In this document: positions 23,294-25,090 of the stretch, piece after piece | Layout of the letters: the number at the start of each line of letters is the position of its first letter | Position numbering within the stretch: the stretch's first letter is position 1 | DNA from: JAHOYW01 sp964515915 | Lineage (GTDB): Bacteria > Verrucomicrobiota > Lentisphaeria > Victivallales > Victivallaceae | NCBI GenBank assembly: GCA_964515915.1 | Contig: CAZEXM010000022.1 | Coordinates: 1-25,090, forward strand | Direction of reading: 5' to 3' | DNA length: 25,090 bases | Program-made: the position numbers and the translations under genes | Notes under the pieces: model-generated | The model's database searches: none | Told to the model about the DNA's origin: nothing | Seen by the model: the letters and a program-made list of their open reading frames with translations, nothing else

Positions 23294-23387
23294 AATGTAG
23301 CACAACCGTCTCGGTTGTGAAGACACTCAAGCGAGACGCTTGACTTTCGCTGTGCTCAGTCTCAGCCTTCGCAAAGTGAGCTACATT
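23294..23387. repeat. AATGTAGC palindromic repeat interrupted by a 35-bp module
   Basis: Ends AATGTAGC (23294-23301) and GCTACATT (23380-23387) are perfect reverse complements. Inside are an 8-bp hairpin CACAACCG/CGGTTGTG (23301-23319, 3-base loop) and AAGCG/CGCTT (23329-23341). Then comes a 35-bp module (23343-23377), absent from the related copy at 24742, which recurs inverted at about 6621-6655. It lies downstream of the permease gene and could also affect its 3' end. Confidence 0.75.
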
Positions 23388-23472
23388 TTTTATATACAAT
23401 GCGAACATTTAAGCTGTATAGTGTACTAGTTTAACGCCGTGCATAGACAAAAACAAGCAGGGAACTAATCTC

Positions 23473-24429
23473 TCACTCAGTATTGACTGACTGTTTGGAG
23501 TTTGGATGTTTGTGGCTCCAGATTGTGAAGATTGAAAGGAATGAAAGCAGAAATAAACCACAAATCAAGATGATAACCTGGCCGATGCCGACTTGATTGA
23601 TGATTTTAAAAAACAAACTCAATAAAACCAGTATTATCACATAACTGAAACTATGCGCCGCTTTTTCCTCGTGCCCTGATGTAACGACTTTTGAATGCAT
23701 CCATGCCCCCAGGGGAAAACCGATGAAGCCGCCTGATGCCATTAACAGGCCCAGGATTAATGAATCCGTTCCCGGATCGCCGGGTTTTAAGGTTTCAATC
23801 TGCATAAGATATGAAGCCGTGCCCGAAAGCGCGGTTGTAAATACCGCTAAACGGGCAATTCTGCCGGTGAAAATTTCCGGTACATGCAGGTAGCTTTTCA
23901 TTATAGGGCGGGTAATGGTTCCGCCGCCGATACCTAAGAGCGATGATAAAACCCCGACCGTAAAACCGATAATCCCGGTTTTGGCGGGACTTGCTCCGGG
24001 AATTGTTTCCGCACCGGAAAGAGCCGGCGTCCGGGAGGCTTCTTTATAGGAAAATGTTTTATATAAAATAAAGCCCAGTAAAACAAGATAGATGCATTGA
24101 TGCGGTTTGCGGCTGTTAAAAAAATCCTGCAGAAAAACCCCGACCGGACGGCCGAAAAATCCACCGATAAAAGCCATTCCGCACATGGGTAAAGCAATGT
24201 TAACGCCCCAGGATTTCTTTCCCCAGCCAATGCTTTTGAATTGCCGCAAGACAGTTAGAAAGGTGCTCGGGAGCATCTGCAGCAGGCTCGCGCCCACCGC
24301 GACGGAGTTGTCTATTCCCAGGGTCAACAGGGTGGGAACAACGAACCAGCCGCCGCCAAGCCCCCAAAAGCCGCCGGCGATCATTGCGGTAAAACCAACC
24401 AGCGGCGCTAAATAGTAAATATAATCCAT
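23473..24429 (-). CDS. TauE/SafE-family membrane permease
   Basis: A 318-residue membrane protein of the sulfite exporter TauE/SafE (DUF81) family, thought to move sulfur-containing or other small organic anions across the inner membrane. The two family half-repeats are visible: GGFWGLGGGWFVVPTLL (19-35) and VGVLSSLLGIGGGTITRP (158-175). About eight spans are predicted, with a cytoplasmic-looking linker around 128-150 and a polar C-terminus. The ribosome site AAGGAT precedes the ATG. It is a single gene: uvrC lies over 300 bases away beyond repeats. Its real substrate is not indicated by the neighbours, none of which is a sulfonate or sulfite enzyme. Confidence 0.9.
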   Translation of the reverse strand: MDYIYYLAPLVGFTAMIAGGFWGLGGGWFVVPTLLTLGIDNSVAVGASLLQMLPSTFLTVLRQFKSIGWGKKSWGVNIALPMCGMAFIGGFFGRPVGVFLQDFFNSRKPHQCIYLVLLGFILYKTFSYKEASRTPALSGAETIPGASPAKTGIIGFTVGVLSSLLGIGGGTITRPIMKSYLHVPEIFTGRIARLAVFTTALSGTASYLMQIETLKPGDPGTDSLILGLLMASGGFIGFPLGAWMHSKVVTSGHEEKAAHSFSYVIILVLLSLFFKIINQVGIGQVIILICGLFLLSFLSIFTIWSHKHPNSKQSVNTE

Positions 24430-24441
24430 TTTAATCCTTGT

Positions 24442-24459
24442 TTTATTTCGTGAAATAAA
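24442..24459. promoter_or_regulatory. perfect 18-bp palindrome upstream of the TauE-family gene, possible operator
   Basis: TTTATTTC-gt-GAAATAAA is a perfect palindrome apart from its two central bases, and sits 13 bases before the permease start codon, just upstream of the ribosome site. Position and symmetry fit a repressor dimer site or a short mRNA hairpin controlling the gene. Confidence 0.4.
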
Positions 24460-24603
24460 TCATTATTTGAAGCAGTTTTTCAAATATGCCGGCACTTCGA
24501 ACTGCCGGTAAATTACTATATCATATCTTTGAATATTTAAAAACGATAATTTTAAAAAAAACTTCCGCAGGGGCGAACGTTACTTTTAAAATGCGAATAA
24601 ACA

Positions 24604-24712
24604 CTTACTTTAATTTTTGCTCCAGGCTGTTGATTCGTCCTTCAAGCTCTAATAACTGTTGTTTCACTCCTTTAGCAGCTTGTGGTTCTCTCAAAACTTT
24701 TGACTTTGTTTT
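24604..24712 (-). pseudogene. possible 3' remnant of a gene encoding a coiled-coil tail
   Basis: In 24430-25090 no intact gene is seen. On the minus strand a short frame between an in-frame TAG (24713-24715) and a TAA (24604-24606) reads like a real C-terminus with heptad-like leucines (QQLLELEGRINSLEQKLK). There is no credible start. It may be the tail of a lost gene or chance. The remainder of the spacer is AT-rich sequence plus the two repeats listed separately. Confidence 0.3.
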
Positions 24713-24741
24713 CTATTTTATCAGAAAAATGTATTTTTATC

Positions 24742-24799
24742 AATGTAGCACAAGCGTCCCGCTTGTGAATATTCTCAAGCGGGACGCTTGAGCTACATT
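24742..24799. repeat. AATGTAGC palindromic repeat, uninterrupted copy
   Basis: Arms 24742-24764 and 24777-24799 are reverse complements at 22 of 23 positions. The element also folds as two separate hairpins, CACAAGCG/CGCTTGTG with a 3-base loop (24749-24767) and CAAGCG/CGCTTG (24776-24790). It is the same family as 23294-23387, where the first stem is CACAACCG/CGGTTGTG. Confidence 0.8.
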
Positions 24800-24883
24800 A
24801 TAACAAGCTGAAAAAACAATATATTGTTTTCTAGTCGAAACGCTATTGGAAGCCGTATCGGCTGAACAGGTGATGATTAAGCC

Positions 24884-24963
24884 GCTCCTGTGGAGCTTAA
24901 TTGGGTTTGTACGATAAACCCCGGGTTGCACCCGGGGCTACGGTTAAATCATCCCTGCGGGAT
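24884..24963 (+). repeat. three-hairpin repeat unit, single copy
   Basis: Same order of parts as each half of 17739-17928: GCTCC-tgt-GGAGC (24884-24896), CCCCGGGT-tgc-ACCCGGGG (24919-24937), GGCTACGGTTAAATC, then ATCCC-tgc-GGGAT (24951-24963). The middle stem differs from the 17.7-kb copies by a paired change that keeps complementarity. Nothing else is recognised from 24964 to the end. Confidence 0.8.
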
Positions 24964-25090
24964 TAAAAATCATACATGTATTTACATAAACCAATGTTCA
25001 GTGAGGCATTACGATTTACTGGATTTTTTTATTATTTTTAGCCTCTTCACAAAAATCTGTTCTGTTCACAGGTCTTTTATGGTTTTCAGC

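Noticed and set aside
24486..24791. 101-codon open frame on the plus strand
   Set aside because: It runs through the AATGTAGC palindrome, has no ribosome site and its translation does not look like a protein.

Overview
The window carries about 14 intact protein genes, one frameshifted gene and several intergenic palindromic repeats. No rRNA, tRNA, CRISPR array, insertion sequence or phage module was seen. The coding style (moderate GC, compact genes, ATGA overlaps, mixed ATG starts with AAGG-type ribosome sites) is bacterial and Gram-negative: a lipoprotein signal, a periplasmic sensor loop and a RodZ-like protein are present. ETF-linked lactate/glycolate-type dehydrogenase genes, an FtsK/RodZ pair and dispersed hairpin repeats of the form CACAAGCGTCCCGCTTGTG suggest the PVC group (Lentisphaerota/Verrucomicrobiota). 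That placement is a guess from general familiarity; no marker gene was tested.

Left part (about 180-6570, + strand): aldehyde dehydrogenase; a two-domain protein joining a YtqA/MnmL-type radical SAM enzyme to an MnmC2/DUF752-type methyltransferase; then tightly overlapping etfB, etfA and a GlcD-type FAD dehydrogenase, the gene order of electron-bifurcating/confurcating lactate dehydrogenase. Spacing allows one transcript. A 356-bp repeat-bearing spacer and an AT-rich small membrane protein follow. Next come a zinc sorbitol/xylitol-type dehydrogenase and an N-acyl-D-amino-acid deacylase (7391-10001, +).

Centre (about 10020-17550): ftsK and a RodZ-like gene on the minus strand, divergent from a YihY/BrkB membrane protein. 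The latter converges on a hybrid sensor kinase with two PAS-like regions and a C-terminal receiver.

Right part (17550-25090, mostly minus strand): an inverted pair of hairpin repeat units, a frameshifted small gene, a DUF815-like AAA+ ATPase directly downstream of a Sel1-repeat lipoprotein, an unusually short UvrC, and a TauE-type permease. The intergenic spaces hold most of the non-coding interest: two repeat families whose hairpin stems differ between copies by compensating changes, plus a 35-bp module embedded in two different palindromes in opposite orientation.

The best candidates for something new are (1) the radical SAM-methyltransferase fusion, which would put the two post-MnmEG steps of mnm5U34 tRNA synthesis in one polypeptide, and (2) the covarying hairpin repeat family, arranged like REP/BIME elements. 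The Sel1 lipoprotein/AAA+ pair is a weaker candidate for an undescribed system.
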